Of a stretch of 64,000 nucleotides of DNA, positions 10,347-23,000 are shown in pieces. The DNA is from Hibiscus mutabilis (lineage: Eukaryota; Streptophyta; Magnoliopsida; Malvales; Malvaceae): NCBI GenBank assembly GCA_019671005.1, contig CM033726.1, positions 19,527,608 to 19,591,607 of the forward strand. Direction: 5' to 3'. Positions within the stretch are counted from its first letter, which is position 1, and the number at the start of each line of letters is the position of its first letter. A model generated the notes under the pieces. The model searched no databases and was not told the DNA's origin. It worked only from the letters and a program-made list of their open reading frames with translations. The position numbers were made by a program, and so were the translations under genes.

Positions 10347-12462
10347 TTATCTTTTGGGAGGTTCTTCTCTAAATATCTGCGTAGGGCTAATCTTTGTACT
10401 CTTCCCCCTATCTTTTTCAGCCGCTTTCAAAGCTTCGGAGGAATAACATCGGCCGCTCCTTATGAAATGGCCTGCCTCACCAACGTTTACATCGTTCTGG
10501 CTTTGTTGGTCTTCCAGCGTAGGTTCTTTTACCTGTTCGTGTTCTGATTTTTCTGGCATGGTCACATTCACGGCATAATTCCAGGGAATTTGTCGCATAT
10601 CTTTGAATGGGAATGGAGATGGTGCTGAAATGACGATCTTGGGATTTATTTTGCTGGTTTCTCCTTGGGAGACACCTGCATTCCCTATCCTGGGAGAGAT
10701 GATAAAAGGTCTATCCTTCCCGTATCTAGTTTTGGGGCTATCTGTCATGTGTACGTCTGATCCCTTCCCCACGGGGTCCTCAAAGAATTCAATTTGTTTT
10801 TCATTCATCAACTTCTGCACCAATTTCTTGAACTCATCACATTCTTGGATATCATGCCCTTCAGTCTGATGGAATTCGCAATACTTTCCACATTCCTTCT
10901 GCCTTATTATCATGCCTTTGTTGATCATACGAGCCATGCATAATTGTTGAAATACCCACCGTAAAGGAGACTTGATTTCTGACACGTCATCCTTTATCCT
11001 CCTGGTAAAGCATTCTTCTATGACGTTTACCCCTCTGCTCCCATGATTAGGTAGCGGGTTGTTGGCTACACTCGGTTCTTCAAACTTCAATATCCCAGAA
11101 TCGATTAAGTTCTGTACAAGCTTTTTGAAGGCAAGACAGCAGTTCTCGAGTGGGATGTCCAGGGTACCGCCGTGATAGTCGCAATGTGCGCTTGGATTAT
11201 ACCAAGGCGGGAAGGGTGGATTGACGGGAGTAACGATGTATGGCGGACCAGTCCGCTTCATAAATCGGGAATAAAGTTCGAGTCTGAAACAGGTAGGGAG
11301 TGAAAGTTCTCCTCTCTTTCTCTTTTTCGGTGACTCTCTCATCTCTTTGATTTGAATTTTGTGTTTTTCCCACAGTGCTTGTGGCTGTGAGACTGTGAAG
11401 TTCTTGGCGGTATAGGTGCTGGTGGTGTTTACTTCATTTCTCTTGTTGTACTTTCGAGACCCTTCCCCACCATCAATTCTCGCGCTCTTAATTGCCGATT
11501 CGAGAGATTCCCGATCCTGATCAAGTCGGGAAACACTTGTGTTGTGTTATTAATGAGGCGGTCAAAGAGTGCCCCTTTCGAGTATTGACAAATAATGGCG
11601 TGATTTCATGCTCCGGGATAGGTGGCTGGATTTGGGCGGCCACTTCTCTCCACCTTTGGGCATATTGTCGCAGGCTTTCATTGGACTTTTGCCCCATATT
11701 TTCTAACATAATTCTGCTAGGGATCATGTCTGTTACATGTTTGTATTGCTCGGAAAATGCTTTAGACAAATCTTTCCATGTCTTGACATTTGCCTTGCTC
11801 GGTGAGTGTACCAACGTAACGCCTCTCGATTAGACTATCCCGAAACAATGGATCAGTGACTTTTCATCTTTATGGTAAGCCGCCATTTTTCTACAATACA
11901 TCGTTATGTGTGCAGAAGGACATGTGGTTCCATCATATTTATCGAACTCTGGCGTTTTGAATTTTGGCGGCAGGACAAGATCAGACACCAGACTTAGGTC
12001 ACTAGCGTCATTTCCTAATTCTTCATTTGATTGTAACGCTTTAAATTTTTCTTCCATGAGGCGAAATCTTTCTTCCCACTTTTTTTCTACCTCGCTCCTG
12101 ATCCTTTCGACCATGTTTAGGTCCGACACTTCTTCTTCATAAAGTGATTCAGTATCGAGGGGTTGAGTCTCAGGTGCCCCTATTTGAAAGCTGGAAGACA
12201 TTCCTGCAGGGTCAATATACACCTTTCTAGCTTGGTTTGGTGCAGTTGGTTGAACCTTGAAGTGAGCCGAGGTACCTTCTGGTTCTGGAACATTTTCTCC
12301 TTCTACTCGTTTTCCAAGACTTTTTGCCAGCAATGCAGTTATGTCAGATACTATAGATGTTTGTGACTGCGCAATCTGATCACTAAGGCTTCTCTGGGCC
12401 TCTTCAAGCCTTGACTCGAGCTCTCTTTGCCCTCTTTCTAGACTGATTATTCTTTCTTCCAT
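10347..12462 (-). pseudogene. Gag of B
   Basis: Capsid/nucleocapsid polyprotein of an Ogre-type element. Residues 1-50 from the Met at 12462 form an amphipathic coiled coil (MEERIISLERGQRELESRL). Then comes a capsid-like part with a retrotransposon-gag motif (SLRQYAQRWREVAAQIQPP, about 11660). Two Cys/His modules follow, one near 11110-11200 (CDYHGG...ENC) and one near 10790-10890 (CEFHQTEGHDIQEC), typical of Tat gags. The frame breaks at 11832-11770 (a TAG and at least two single-base shifts) and again between about 11520 and 11345, and it ends at a TAA at 10347-10349. So no full Gag can be read as written. Confidence 0.9.
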
Positions 12463-12750
12463 GAGCTTTCTTTGTAGCCGGGTAAAGTATAGGTGATGAA
12501 TGATTGCGGGTTAACTACATACAATGCCACAATATTCATATTGTTAATATGGTTGTAAAAAATAAATGCATGTACAATGATGCAAATGTTATGATGCAAA
12601 TGCAAGAATGCATGCAGACAAGGTACTGATTCCGCTGGTAATCACCCTTTTGAATTACTTCCACGGGAATTAAAGGGTCCTGATTACAACAAAATTCGTG
12701 TTACAAAGTAAAGATCCCTAGTACAAAAGATCTAATTATAACACAGAGTC
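12463..12750 (-). other. Spacer between ORF1 and gag of B
   Basis: No ORF. It is AT-rich and holds several ATGCAAATG/ATGCATG words (12567-12620). Similar CATGCA-rich words occur before ORF1 (15092-15115) and inside the candidate intron (about 8930), so the motif marks each inter-ORF junction of B. Confidence 0.6.
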
Positions 12751-15042
12751 TTATAGATAGACTCTAGCTCTATCTCCTAACTTTCCAATTGCCTTGAGCA
12801 GCTTGAGGAACCTAGGAGCTTCTTCCATTCCCGGGGCTATAAAAGGTCGGAGTGTCTCAGCCTCGACAGCTAAATCTTTTACATGTCTGGCGACCCGCTG
12901 TATGTCCACCATTAGGTTTTCGTAGTACTGGTCTCTGTCCTGTACCATTCGAGCAGCGTCACGCAATCTCTTCTGCCAATAGGTGTCTCCTCCGGCTGCA
13001 GCCTCCTCGAATACATTAATTCTTTCCTTGTAATCCTCCACAGTTGCTTTGAGGGACCCAATTCGTGCTTGTAACACATCCACTTCGCGTTCTCTTTCTT
13101 GCAGCTCCGCGAAGTTATTCCTGCGGCAGTACATTCTAAGTGAGTGTTCTACTTCCGCCATCTTTCCTTTTAATTCATCATTTTGACTTTGGCTTTGCCC
13201 CAATTTTTGAACAGTGTCATCGTACAGTTTTTGCACCTCTAACAGTCTATTTCGACTATTTACGGATTTTCTTTTCCATACGGCGACACTTTCTCTCTCA
13301 TGATGAACAACCTGTTTTCCCTTGCTGATATCTTGTCTGAATCTTTCTTTCTCTTGATCAATGGCCTTCTTGGCGGACCGTTTTTCTTCCTCCATAGCCA
13401 AACGGTAGCTTTCAATCTCTTTCTCGATCGCTATTTTGTTAATTTCTCGTTCTTCTTCCACCAAACGGATGCCGTTCATTCTTTCTCTTTCCACAGCTAT
13501 GAATTGACTTCGGCCGGCCTTTTGTATTTTTGCCTGTAATAGGAGGGCATCTTTATGATAAAGAGTATTCTTGTCATTCAAATATGCATTTAATTTCTTC
13601 AGTTGCCTAATGATCCCATCCCGCTCGTCAACTTCTAAGCTTGCTTTATAGAGTTCGCTCGCATGTTGGGTCTGTTGAATGTCCATTTTCTTTTTAACTT
13701 CCTCGAGTTCACTCCTTAAGATATCGGCTTCGGACGGTACCACCCTTGTAAGCTCTTCGAGTGACACTGCTGGTCCTTGATCAGATTCAGGAATCACATT
13801 ATTAACCCTCAAACGTCTCCAAAGATCGTAATCTGGGGTAGTCATGTGCTCGGTATCTCCTTCCACCCTGATCCGATAACAATGATCCCAGGCCCTCATG
13901 ATGGTCTGAATTTTTCCTTTGAACTCCCCTTTGAAAAGAAATTCAGTTTGGCTTAATCCGGCGGTATTGGGAAAGAACTGTCGTGATCCGAACTGCCGAG
14001 ATACTAAAAGCGGGCACAAGCGATCCCTCCATGCAATCCCAACATCATCAGCCCGGTTGAAGTCACCACAATCAGTATAGAAAATAATTAACTTTACCGA
14101 GCCATGGGACCCTCCATGCTATGTCTTCATCTTGAATGTTTCTCAAGAACTGGTCCACATTTTTGTTTTCAAATCCTCTCGCCATTCCTTTGCTAAGTAT
14201 TCTCGTAAAGGCGAAAAACCTTGGAAGGATATCCCGGCGGGACTCTTGTCGGCGTCTTCCACATGTGACTCGAATCAATACTTGTAATAGTTGTGCGCAG
14301 CCTCAAAACGTCCTTCTTCATGTTTAGGCTAGCGTTTAAGGAAATGAAAGTCTCGACCAAGATTCTTTGGTACTGGGTTTGCTTTTTGTTTCACCCGCTC
14401 AAACAAATCCAGAATGGCTATGTCAATGTTTCCGAGTACTCTGGGAAAGATCACCAAGCCATATATTCCTAAAGCGAATAGGTCCATTTTCTTTGCCTCG
14501 TCTGGATGTGTTGATATGATGTCCCGAATACTCTCCCATGCAAAGACTGTATTATCTCCTCGGATTTGAAGGAGGCCACTAACCCAATCGTCACTCATTC
14601 CCGCAAAGGTTTTGAGTTTCGCAGTGTAATTCTGATTCCTTGGAGGCTTCGCGTAGATCCAATCTTCCTGGATATTTTTCTGGTTAAGTAAAGCAGTGTA
14701 TTCTTCTACCGTAGGCATCATGTCCTACCCATTAAAGGTGAAGCAGCAAAAAATCGGATTCTAGAACTGGACTATAGCTCGGAGTAGGGGCTGGTTAATC
14801 CGAACATATAACAGTTGTGCGATGTCGCCATAACTATTGCAGAACAAGTCTTGTAGTCTTCGGTCCCATCTTTCCCAAATGCTTTGAAGATCCCACAAGT
14901 CGTTCTGTTGAAGACTCACATATGTGTATCCTGCTATTATGCGTTCGTTTGGCAAACTGTCTCCTTGGATTTTCTGATTGACTTCTGACCAATGTCTGAC
15001 TGATAAATTAATCTCTTCTTTCCTAAGACACCTTTTTTCCAT
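12751..15042 (-). pseudogene. ORF1 of B: DUF7745-like N-terminal domain plus long coiled coil
   Basis: Extra ORF upstream of gag, a hallmark of Ogre. The likely start is the ATG at 15042 in a good context (CACCATGG). The N-terminal half (15042 to about 13850) resembles a plant domain I recognise as DUF7745. Its landmarks are PTVEEYTALL, LFALGIYGLVIFPRVLGN, NIQDEDIAWRVPWLG and AWDHCYRI. The C-terminal half (about 13780-12751) is a 300-residue heptad-rich coiled coil ending DRARVYL. The open part 14019-12751 (422 residues) is the longest intact piece. Breaks are a TAG at 14761-14763 where Trp is expected, and frame changes near 14700, 14330 and 14070. The function of Ogre ORF1 is not known to me. 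A diverged copy in F (61665-63491) keeps the same domain order. Confidence 0.85.
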
Positions 15043-15710
15043 GGTGAAAGACTTTCTGATCAGGCAAACCACTTGATCTAGTACCTTTATGTGATGCAAA
15101 TGCAATGATGCATGAGAAAAAGAACAAAAAGCGAAAAGAAAACAAGTCAGCATACCAGATAAAATTGATAAATATATAAATAAAATGACAAAATTAAATG
15201 TAAATAAACACACAAAACAACCCTATTTATCCCGTCTAAAACCTAAGGTTATCCGTATGGCTCTAACAGGGTGGGTTTCTATGTTCTCTACATGCAGTTT
15301 TGGTTCTAGGAGGTACCCGAATTGTCCTTGCTGTCCCCTACTAAGGGTAGCAAGGCCCCCGATCATCACCCATTATAGGCTCCTTTCAACCGGGTTCAAT
15401 TCAGGGGGACCCATTCGCTTATGCTCGTACGAAGGAACGATATCCTTACGAAAGCATAAGGTACTCGAGCCCCAAAGGTACTTGCTAGGCCCATACGGGA
15501 GAACGATATCTCCACGAAAGCATTAGCGTTTCCCCCCCACTTAAAAAGACGGGTTTATATGCCATATTTTAAATGCGTTAAAATAAACGCGCAATTATGA
15601 CCGAATGTTAATTTAATAGTCACCTTAATCCGGAACTTCCAATATTAATAAAGCGGTAATTATTTTAAAAGCTTGACTCTCATTTGTTTTTTTTGAAAAA
15701 ACAAAAAATG
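15043..15710 (-). other. 5' UTR of B
   Basis: Leader between PBS and ORF1, no gene. It holds a duplicated motif with GAACGATATC and ACGAAAGCAT (about 15434-15455 and 15501-15522) and a region (15240-15415) that aligns with E's leader (57061-57235). A pyrimidine tract on the - strand lies about 15116-15150, before the ORF1 start. Confidence 0.7.
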
Positions 15711-15728
15711 TCCCCAGCAGAGTCGCCA
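15711..15728 (-). promoter_or_regulatory. Primer binding site of B, tRNA-Arg type
   Basis: On the - strand TGGCGACTCTGCTGGGGA begins two bases inside the 5' LTR end. It fits the 3' end of a plant tRNA-Arg whose acceptor begins GACTC, including CCA. Ogre elements are known to use tRNA-Arg. Primer identity rests on my knowledge of the tRNA. Confidence 0.85.
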
Positions 15729-15730
15729 TC

Positions 15731-18562
15731 TGTAGCGATGTCCTTTTTTCATATCGCTAAAATAAAAACGATGGGGTTTTCGAAGTGTTGTTTGAAAGGT
15801 GTTTTTTGAGAGGTGTTTGTGATTTTTTTTGGATAAAATATTTATTCCGTGGGGTTTACAAAAAACCTCATAAAAATGGAGTCGCCACCGGCCACTTAGG
15901 TAGACCGGACACCATAAAACCAGAGATTCAAAAAGACAGGGTTCGGGAGTCGGTTACGGATGGGGAAGGATTAGCACCCCCACACCGCCCAAGATTGGTA
16001 CTTTAATAATTACCGCTTTATTAATATTGGATTTTCCGGATTAGAGTGACTATTTTAAAATTCGGTCATAATTGCGAATAAATTTTAAGGGTCCCGTTAC
16101 CCGAGAATAAACGCCCAACCATTATCACTACGCTTGATGATCGGCCCCGTTTACATTTCGGATAAAAGGACTCGCATTAACAAGTTATATCTCGATATGC
16201 AATCTTAGTGGCAAAAACGTAAAACATGACAAAACATTTAAATATAATAAATATTGACATACGTAATATTAATTTAGCATAAATGATATTCTAGACTAAA
16301 ACATGTATATATACATATTATTCTAAATAATAGATAAAAACAACTATAATATGTCAAAATAACAAGGCAGGAATAAGTACATATAGACAAACACATATTT
16401 CGAAAAGACATGCATACTGGTAATAAAACATATTCCAACATATACGGGTCCACATATCGTACAAAAGGGGTAAATACACTAACATGTAACCCTAAAAAAG
16501 GAAACATACAAATATAAAATACAAAATACGCCATGTACGAATTAACTAAAACATAACATGCTTGATATGAATAACCGGATAAAAAAAACATGAATATCAT
16601 ACTTAACACATATATACATAAAAACATGAAATACGAGTCATATACGAGGGACATAAAATAAAATAATATAAATATATACGATTATAATACGAACAATAAT
16701 ATTTACAAAGAAAACAGGACTGAAATGAAAGAAAAACAAAAGTCAGTGGCATAAATTAAAGAACGATAATATGTAATTTAGGGACGAAATTGCGAAACAA
16801 ACAAAACCTAAAAGGACCAGAATTGTAATTAGACCAAGGGGCAGACCCAAAGTGAAAAACCCAAAAACGCGGGATGGTTAAGGACGTAATTTTACCATTC
16901 AGAAACTGATTAGGTGTAATTTAGCGACGAAATTGTAACCTTTTGAAACATCAGGGGGACTGAGATTGTGATTATACCATGCGGCAAGACAAAAATGAAA
17001 ATATTGAAAACGCGGTGGGATTAAGTGTGTAATTTACCCATTTAGCAAAATAAAAACAACTATAAAAACCCCCTTTTTAGGCCGAAATCAGATTTTGGTC
17101 ATTCGTTTCATTTTTTTTGATTTTTGTAAGAATGTGTTCTTCGTTTTCCTCTCGTCTGTTCTTACGAAACCCAGAATCCGGCGACCGGCCGTCGTGTTCT
17201 CCGCCGCCGGCCGCCGCTAACCGGCGCCGGTAGGTTCCCAAAATACACCAAAATAACCTTCTTTTCGTCCTCAACATGAATCCGTGGTTGGATTCAGAGG
17301 ATACGCCCTTATTTGTCATAGATCTAGGAAATACGAACCTCAATATATATATATATTTTTTATTTTAGACCAAAACACAACTACAAAGGGTCTTCTCCTC
17401 CCTTTAGTTCACCAGATCTGGCTTGTAGAAGCCGAAAGGCTTATCACCGAGGGAGGGAAGACCCACACTTATAAGTAAGAAGACTTCCTTTTTTTTGTTT
17501 TTTTCTTTTATTCTATTTCAGTATATGCATGTAAAGAAACAAGTAAGAAAAAGAGACAAAAAATTTACCACTGGACTATCTTTTGATTATCTTGGAAGTT
17601 TACAACTTTCAGGGTTTTTTTGTATTACAAGATCTCCGTTCTCTCTTTTTTTTCTTTTTACCTCCCCTCTTTTTTTTTTTCGTCGTTACAAAAGTTCTGT
17701 TTCATATATATTATTGCCTCTGTTTTTTGGTTGCAAGTTGCATCTTCCTTTTTCAGATCTGAACCGACACTTTGCTTGTTGTCTTTGGCATAATCAACGC
17801 GGGGATGAATATATCGGCGCGGTGGCGGTATGGACGTTCGCCAGCGGCCAGACGCGCGCGGCCGTTAGATCGATCCGATCTAACGGTCGAGATGGCTTGA
17901 AGAACGATCGGCTGGATGAAGCCTCGATTTGATGAGACGGCAGATTTCGCCGCGTGGAGCTCCGCAATGAGGAGTCGAACGAGTGGATCTTACGCGTGGG
18001 ATGTTAAAGCGCGTCGTCGTGGACCCACGCGCGCGTGGCACTCGAACGGTCCATACGTGTGGAGCACGCGCCTGGCAGATATTTTTAACTTCCATTGCAT
18101 CGTGGCCGTTGGATCAGATCTTGATCCAACGGCCCACAGTTACCTGCACATTGTAATTAGATAAGATTCAGATCTGGGCCAACCGGGCCTTGTAATTGGA
18201 TTTGTAATTGGACTGTAAATTTTTATTTGGGTTTAATATATTTAATTCTTTCATTTTGTCAGCCCAATAATAATAATAGTATAATTATAACAGCAATACA
18301 TATACATATGAAAATATATACTTATATTATACAATCATTAATTAATATAATATTCTAGTATACGTATAATCATACATATAATTAACATAACAGCTATATA
18401 TTAATCAAATACGCTTATACTCTAGATGCATACGCGACATACATACACCCCTAATACGTATACATAGCTTATACATGCACACATCACCTTATATTAGTAA
18501 CATTCATATAATAAATATACATGCAATATTAATATATTTACAAGTGAAAATGAGTGATTACA
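15731..18562 (-). repeat. 5' LTR of element B (2832 bp)
   Basis: Begins TGTAGCGATG and ends GATTACA (+ strand), followed by the GGTAG duplication. It drives transcription of B on the - strand. Compared with the left LTR it differs by scattered substitutions, an AT insertion near 17342-17362, and changes in the GC-rich part near 17810-18030. Apart from these it is nearly the same, which means a recent insertion. Confidence 0.95.
15878..16003 (-). promoter_or_regulatory. Conserved U5-side LTR block with PBS-like motif, copy in B 5' LTR
   Basis: Second B copy of the conserved block. It starts with GGAGTCGCCACC, which shares GAGTCGCCA with the true PBS at 15720-15728, about 150 bp away on the same strand. 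The same 9-mer sits at the same place in both E LTRs. Confidence 0.65.
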
Positions 18563-18567
18563 GGTAG
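18563..18567. repeat. Target site duplication of B, right copy (GGTAG)
   Basis: Directly follows the CA end of the right LTR and matches 653-657. Confidence 0.95.
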
Positions 18568-19300
18568 TGGATACTTGTTCTTAATAGTTACTTTATTCAA
18601 CTACCGATAATCTATACATAATTGTAGAGAACCCTCTTTCTTCTCTACAAATAATACCGGAGTACCTCATGGTGATACACTCGGTCAAATGTAATCCCAA
18701 TTTAGCAGTTCTTGCAATTGAGCTTTCAGCTTTCTTAGCTCAATTGACACCATCCTATATGGTGCTATCGATACTGGTTCAATTCTAAGATAGACATCAA
18801 TCCCAAACTGTACCTTTCTATCTGGAGGTAATCCTAATAACTCATTCGAAAATACATTTGAAATTTTCACACAATCGGGATTTCTTTAATCTTTCTGGGT
18901 GACATTTGTATAATCACCATGTAAATTAAACACGCCTTACATCCATTTACTTAACAACCTCTGAGCTGTTGTCGTAGAAATCACTGACTCTAAACAGTCA
19001 GTTCTTTCTTTCACATTTACTTCAGAACCATCAGGTTCTTGAAGCACTAACCCCCTTTTTTACACATCACTTCTGCATCATATGCAGATGGCCAATTTAT
19101 TCCAAGGATAACTTTAAATTCATGAAATGGAAGTTCCATTAAATTCGCTGGGAATTTAATCTATTGAATTACTAATGGACATTTTTATATATTCTAGTCA
19201 CCCATACACTATGTTCAAATGGATTACTAAAAAAATCACATCACTAGAAATAGTTTCCTTAAAAATCTTTCTTTGTGCTATTATCTTAGTCCTAATGTAT
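18568..19300 (-). pseudogene. N-terminal RT and protease remnant of A1
   Basis: Reading leftwards on the - strand. At about 19150-19050 there is a protease C-terminal remnant (LMELPFHEF followed by VILGINW). At 18870-18685 comes the RT lead-in (ELLGLPPDRKVQFGID, APYRMVSIEL, LKAQLQELLN). At 18680-18568 are RT motifs including a CIDYR word and NKVTIKNKYP, which runs into the part left of B. Several stops and frame shifts are present. The protease active-site region is not recognisable. Confidence 0.8.
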
Positions 19301-20055
19301 GAGTGAGTCAAATCCAGATCAGTTAAAGTAAATACAGGCTATCTTCATAGCCTTTGCTTTATTTAAAGAATTCTGATAAACCGATAAACTCATACCTAAC
19401 AACATCTCTTTATTAAATTGATAGCCCATATATTTGGTTTTAAACACTTTTTAAAAGAATTTCCAAATCACTTCCTTAACAGGTACTAACTCTGTGGCAT
19501 TAGACCACTAAATACGAGCGTGTTCCTTAGCAGGATACGGCTTCTTCTAACTTCTTAGTATATATGCAGTTTAATTCCTCTATAGCATGACTTTAACATC
19601 TTTATACCCCAAGTTGGCAATTATCGAACCATTTTCTCCATTAAATTCAGGAGCTCCTAACTTTTAAGCTCCTTAATAATCGACATCCTTACTGGTGCAG
19701 GCACAAGGGTCTCAATTCTATTAACCACAACCTTTAAAGCTCATACTAAGGTTGCATATTTTTTGTGTTAGAGTTCTCTGCTATATAAGTGGCTCTACTA
19801 AGGTAAGAGCTAGAGATGGAACATTATGTATTTCATTACTTCTACTTTAGACCTCCTTTTGGTCTCAATTATCAAATGTCTAACACAGTCCAACAATACT
19901 TGACATTACTTATTTATACTATAACTTATTCATGTTATTGAGGAGCATAATCAAGTTACACAACAGTACGTCAGTAAGAAGACATCCTAAGGGCATGTAT
20001 TTAACATCAAATCATATTAAACTTGGTTTAGCCTCTAGAATCGGCTAAACATGTA
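19301..20055 (-). other. Decayed gag/leader region of A1
   Basis: About 750 bp between primer site and protease remnant, too short for a full gag and full of stops. I recognise no capsid or zinc-knuckle motif. A deletion inside gag is likely. Confidence 0.5.
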
Positions 20056-20067
20056 GCTCTGATACCA
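20056..20067 (-). promoter_or_regulatory. Primer binding site of A1, tRNA-iMet type
   Basis: TGGTATCAGAGC on the - strand, five bases from the LTR edge at 20073. It matches the 3' end of plant initiator tRNA-Met. Confidence 0.85.
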
Positions 20068-20072
20068 ATAAA

Positions 20073-23000
20073 TGTAACACCCTTAACATATACTTGTAGA
20101 CCGAATATACGTTAAAGATGTTATAGAATTTTTCAAATAAAACTTGTCATGTAATCATGGTAGAAATCTTGACTTGAAAATTTTTTATACCAAAATTTAA
20201 TTTGTAGTTTAACCCTTTCTCGGTTTTAAATTTAAAACTATGTCGTCTAGGTGCAGCTAGTTTTGACCCTGAATTGGTTTACAAAATTTATAATTGAATT
20301 ATTAAAATAAAAACAATATAATTCTAGGTGAAAACTACATAAGCTGCCTAGACCCTTTCTTGATTTTAAAATTTTTACTCGATTAGGGCTAAACAACATT
20401 TTAACCATACCAAAGATTTTGTTATTGTTAACAATTCGTATTTCTAAACTTATCCATCCATAAAAGCATATAATTATGTTGTAAACTTATGCTATAGACA
20501 GTTCAACTTTAAAATACTTACATGCCCACTAGTCTATCAAATTATGGTAAAGACGTACTTACTGAACTTATTGTAGTAACTTGATTTTTCCCAAGTTTCT
20601 GCTCCTCCTCGATAGACGATTTCTAGGAAACCTACACGCTAAGTACGAACTTAGTGAGGCAGTTAAACTTATTTATTTTAAAACCATGAAATAATGTAAT
20701 ATAGTATGTCATATATAAAAGTGCATTTCGTTTTCTCTATAACATGGCAAGTGTATCACAATGTACATATGTCATGTATCATAACTATCATATAAATCAT
20801 GTTATTTTTTCATAATATATTCTCTATCATGGACATGCTTTCATCATGTAATCATTTACATATCATGTACTCTATCATGGTCATGCTTTCATTATGCAAT
20901 CATTTGTATATCATGTGCTCTACCATGGTCATGCTTTCTTCATGCCATTATTTGCATAACATATAAATCAAGTATCATCAATATCATGTATATCATGTAG
21001 CATCTATCATATAGATCATATATCATTTCTATCATATGAATCATGTATCATCATACAGTCATTTGCATGCTCGTGATCTACCATGTAATCATCTTGTTAT
21101 TATTATCATCGTGTCTAGCTAGAGGCCCATGGAAACCCCATAGCCTATCTGCACCGTAGTGCTATCTGAGTACGTACTCTGGAGGACGCTATTTGCTCCT
21201 TATATAAACACCTCGTTAGCGCACTTGACACTATGGGCTTGGATCCCCAGGGTGTATCTTGTTTCATTTTAATCTTGTCATTATCCATATTTCATGTATG
21301 CATAATGCATCATCATTTATGCAAACAATAATTTGTACCTGGTATTCCATCAAGCTTGCCTTGTCGAGCAATGTATCATATCATGTATTATAGAGAAATG
21401 CAATGCCATTTTCAATGTAATGCAAACATTTAGAAATGCACTCACCTTGGCCATTTATTAATATATCTCACTAAGCTCTATTGATCCTTTCCTTTATAGT
21501 ACCTTGAACCTTCTTTTGATTCGGATCTAACTTCATTTATCACATGAATATAAATAAACATTTGTTAGATTCAAATCTAACAATAATTTAAACATGCTAT
21601 CAAATCTAATCATTCGAATATACAAAATTTCCTTCCTTACTTATACTGTCCAAAATTCATTTTTTTTGGTCCCTAACGACCATTTTGAACTTCAAATAAT
21701 TCCTCCAAGCTTGCTAACCAACATTAGACACAAATTGTCTCAATTTCCATTTTCTGTCAACTTGCACTACAACCAAAGATTTACTTCTACAGGGCAGAAT
21801 ACATACTGAATCTTAATCTCCTTTATACCGTAGAAAATAGATTTGATAACGGTTCTAACGGTATAAGCCACATAATTTAATAAAATCTAAAAATATTATG
21901 AAAATTCATCAAACTCCCGTTTACAGGCCCGTCCTTACAGAAACTGTGCTGTAATTTTTCTGACCTTCATTCGATTGAAAATTAAAATATTTTAACTCGG
22001 AAGTCAAAATCAATTTCCGTTTGTTGGAAACAAAACTACATTCGATAAGCTTTTCAACCATGTAAAATAATAACCCAGATTCAATTTGTACGACTTATGG
22101 CAAATTTTCGAAGTCGAATTCCAGTATTGAATTTCGGAAGAGACTGCTATTCTGTTTTTTTGACCTTTCATCACTTAAAAATTCATATCTTTTGATATAT
22201 GAATCGAAATCAATCGCCGTTTGTTTTAAATGAAACTAGACGAATAAATTTTTACATCGATATAAAATTCACCATCTAACCATTTTTGTAGAATTTATGG
22301 TGAATTTTCAAACTTACTAGCAAATCCAGTTTTTCCTACACAACTTCCATAAATTACATCAAACTTTATACTTATTTCTCCTTACTTTTCTATTTGTCAA
22401 TTTGGTCCCCTTACTTGATTCAAACCACCAATGTATCACTTTCTTCATCAAATAATTATTCAAAAATATTTCCCTCTATTTTTTTGTTTTTTTCTGAAAT
22501 AGTCACTAAAAATGCAAAGATCCTTCAAGCTTCTTAAGTTTGCAAATTAGTCCTCAAATCAATATTACTACTTGAATTCTATTATTTCAACTAAAATCAG
22601 ATTTAGTCCTTCTCTAAATCTTCATTTCCGAATAGGTCACTTAACTTTGACAATTTGTCAAAATGGTCACTAATTTGATTTAACATCGGTTTTGCATTCT
22701 AACTTCAATTTCACATCTCCAACATCATTAATAACATAAATACACTTCAAAATCATAAAAATTCAAATTAGTCCTTTAACTTTCAGAATTGCCGAAATGG
22801 TCCCTATACCTTTAATTTAGTGTTTTGCTTCCAAATAACAAATTCAAGCTTACTAGATCATTTATCCAACATCACAAACCCTAAATCAAACTTGAATCCA
22901 TAAACCCTAATCATCTTCATACAAACTAAAATATGTAGGGTATAAATCCCAACTCAAAAACATGATTTTATCATCATAACAACTTAATTTCAACTTAAAT

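Larger units (their letters stand above)
658..18562 (-). mobile_element. Element B: complete Ogre/Tat-type Ty3/gypsy retrotransposon, 17.9 kb
   Basis: A full-length element with coding on the - strand. Right to left it has a 5' LTR (15731-18562), PBS for tRNA-Arg (15711-15728), ORF1 (to 12751), gag, protease, a candidate intron (8866-9078), pol with RT, two RNase H domains and integrase, a 3' UTR with a tandem array, PPT, and a 3' LTR (658-3502). Flanking GGTAG duplications prove a single insertion into the RT of A1. Long LTRs, ORF1 before gag, the tRNA-Arg primer, the second RNase H and the pro-pol intron are all hallmarks of Ogre. The LTRs differ by only a few percent by eye, so it is the youngest full element here. 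Even so, its genes carry several stops and single-base frame breaks. Confidence 0.95.

Noticed and set aside
15711..15728. tRNA gene
   Set aside because: Only the last 18 bases of a tRNA are matched; it is a primer site next to an LTR. No full tRNA was noticed in the window.
20740..21110. ATCATGTATC-rich stretch as a possible CRISPR-like or satellite array
   Set aside because: No constant repeat/unique spacer layout, and this is plant DNA; only three regular 48-bp units.
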